From: Paludibacteraceae bacterium
GTDB taxonomy: Bacteria > Bacteroidota > Bacteroidia > Bacteroidales > Paludibacteraceae
DNA length: 32,959 bases
NCBI GenBank assembly: GCA_024689005.1
Contig: JAILDU010000050.1
Coordinates: 1-32,959, forward strand
Reading direction: 5' to 3'
Shown one piece after another: positions 32,532 through 32,959 of this stretch (within the stretch, counting starts at the first letter, position 1; the number at the start of each line of letters is the position of its first letter). Below the pieces are notes generated by a model. It was not told where the DNA came from. It was given only the letters and a program-made list of their open reading frames with translations, and ran no database searches. The position numbers and the translations under genes are program-made.

Positions 32532-32959
32532 ATGATAACAATAGAACAATTAAAAGACGTGCAAGGACGTGCAGACAAATTGAAAGCGTACCTGCAAATT
32601 GACGAGAAACGAATCCAACTGGAGGAAGAAGAATTGCACACTCAGGCTCCCGGATTTTGGGACGACGCCAAGGCCGCAGAGGCTCAGATGCGTAAGGTGA
32701 AAGGTATCAAACGATGGATAGAAGGCTACGAAGGTGTGCGCGCCGCAGTAGAAGAGTTGGCGTTGGCCTTTGAGTACTACAAGGAAGAATTAGTTACCGA
32801 AGAAGAAGTGGATGCGGCATATGCCCACGCGCTGGCAGAGGTGGAAGACCTGGAGATGAAGAATATGCTGTCGCACGAGGAGGACCAAATGCCTGCGGTA
32901 CTGAAGATCGTAGCCGGAGCCGGCGGAACAGAGGCACAGGATTGGGCTGAACAACTGAT
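32532..32959 (+). CDS. prfB: Peptide chain release factor 2, intact 5' end (3' end outside window)
   Basis: The first 142 residues of RF2, which recognises UGA and UAA stop codons. It begins MITIEQLKDVQGRADKLKAY, the normal Bacteroidales start, in one uninterrupted frame. The programmed frameshift site that many bacteria have after the equivalent of K-A-Y-L is absent. From residue 12 to the edge of the window its protein is identical to the minus-strand copy (about 131 residues), although about 42 bases differ. It has a good promoter and is divergent from the truncated copy across a 226-bp spacer between homologous arms. The SPF-like and GGQ regions lie beyond the window. Confidence 0.93.
   Translation, partial: MITIEQLKDVQGRADKLKAYLQIDEKRIQLEEEELHTQAPGFWDDAKAAEAQMRKVKGIKRWIEGYEGVRAAVEELALAFEYYKEELVTEEEVDAAYAHALAEVEDLEMKNMLSHEEDQMPAVLKIVAGAGGTEAQDWAEQL
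32565..32959 (+). repeat. Right arm of the prfB inverted duplication
   Basis: Homologous in reverse complement to 31944-32338. The arm is cut by the window edge. Confidence 0.85.

Noticed and set aside
31265..32959. The prfB inversion as a simple fold-back assembly artefact at a contig end
   Set aside because: The arms differ at about 42 of 395 positions, all silent. A fold-back of one molecule would give identical arms. A chimera of two strains is still possible and is kept open.

Overview
The window reads as a chromosomal segment of an unidentified Bacteroidales (Bacteroidota) bacterium. Reasons: six promoter candidates have the Bacteroidota form (TTG, 19-20 nt, TAnnTTTG); Shine-Dalgarno sequences are largely absent; the response regulator is the NtrC-like type without a DNA-binding domain that this phylum carries; lepB and a WbqC-family gene overlap; an FKBP lipoprotein is present; and several secreted proteins share a short C-terminal tail. 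I saw no rRNA, tRNA, IS element, prophage or CRISPR array. No gene-free gap exceeds 300 bp. A gene is cut at each edge.

Layout. (1) 2-1139, plus strand: the end of a large secreted protein and a small two-membrane-segment protein of unknown function. (2) 13940-1107, minus strand: thirteen closely packed genes that look like one long operon from a promoter at 14056-14026: dapB, lepB, a WbqC-family gene, ilvE, a POT peptide transporter, a coiled-coil protein, rsmI, a flippase, riboflavin synthase, two FKBP prolyl isomerases, a second flippase and truA. The themes are lysine/cell-wall and branched-chain amino acid synthesis, envelope export and RNA modification. (3) 15473-14223, minus: a secreted protein with OB-like repeats, with its own promoter and terminator. 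(4) 15716-23110, plus: an NtrC-type sigma-54 activator without DNA-binding domain, recF, a GHL10/DUF187 glycosyl hydrolase lipid-envelope neighbour set (AsmA-like protein and a lipoprotein). A shared hairpin terminator separates it from (5) 24947-23187, minus, a secreted propeller plus DOMON-like protein, and raiA at 25489-25214. (6) 32311-25622, minus: a release factor 2 gene lacking its 5' end, a secreted helical protein, a C1B peptidase, a YigZ-family protein, a PlsC-type acyltransferase, coaD and an S41 protease. (7) 32532-32959, plus: the start of a second, intact prfB, facing away from the first.

The most unusual content is (a) the head-to-head pair of prfB copies: 395 bp of inverted homology, about 42 nucleotide differences by hand count, all synonymous, with one copy missing its first ~20 codons; and (b) a set of short phased tandem repeats with periods of 7, 8 and 11 bp clustered around recF, between dapB and lepB, and at the exact point where the truncated prfB copy breaks. 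The 8-bp repeat sits in frame inside two neighbouring conserved proteins. Whether the prfB inversion is genomic or a join of two strains in assembly cannot be decided from the sequence alone.
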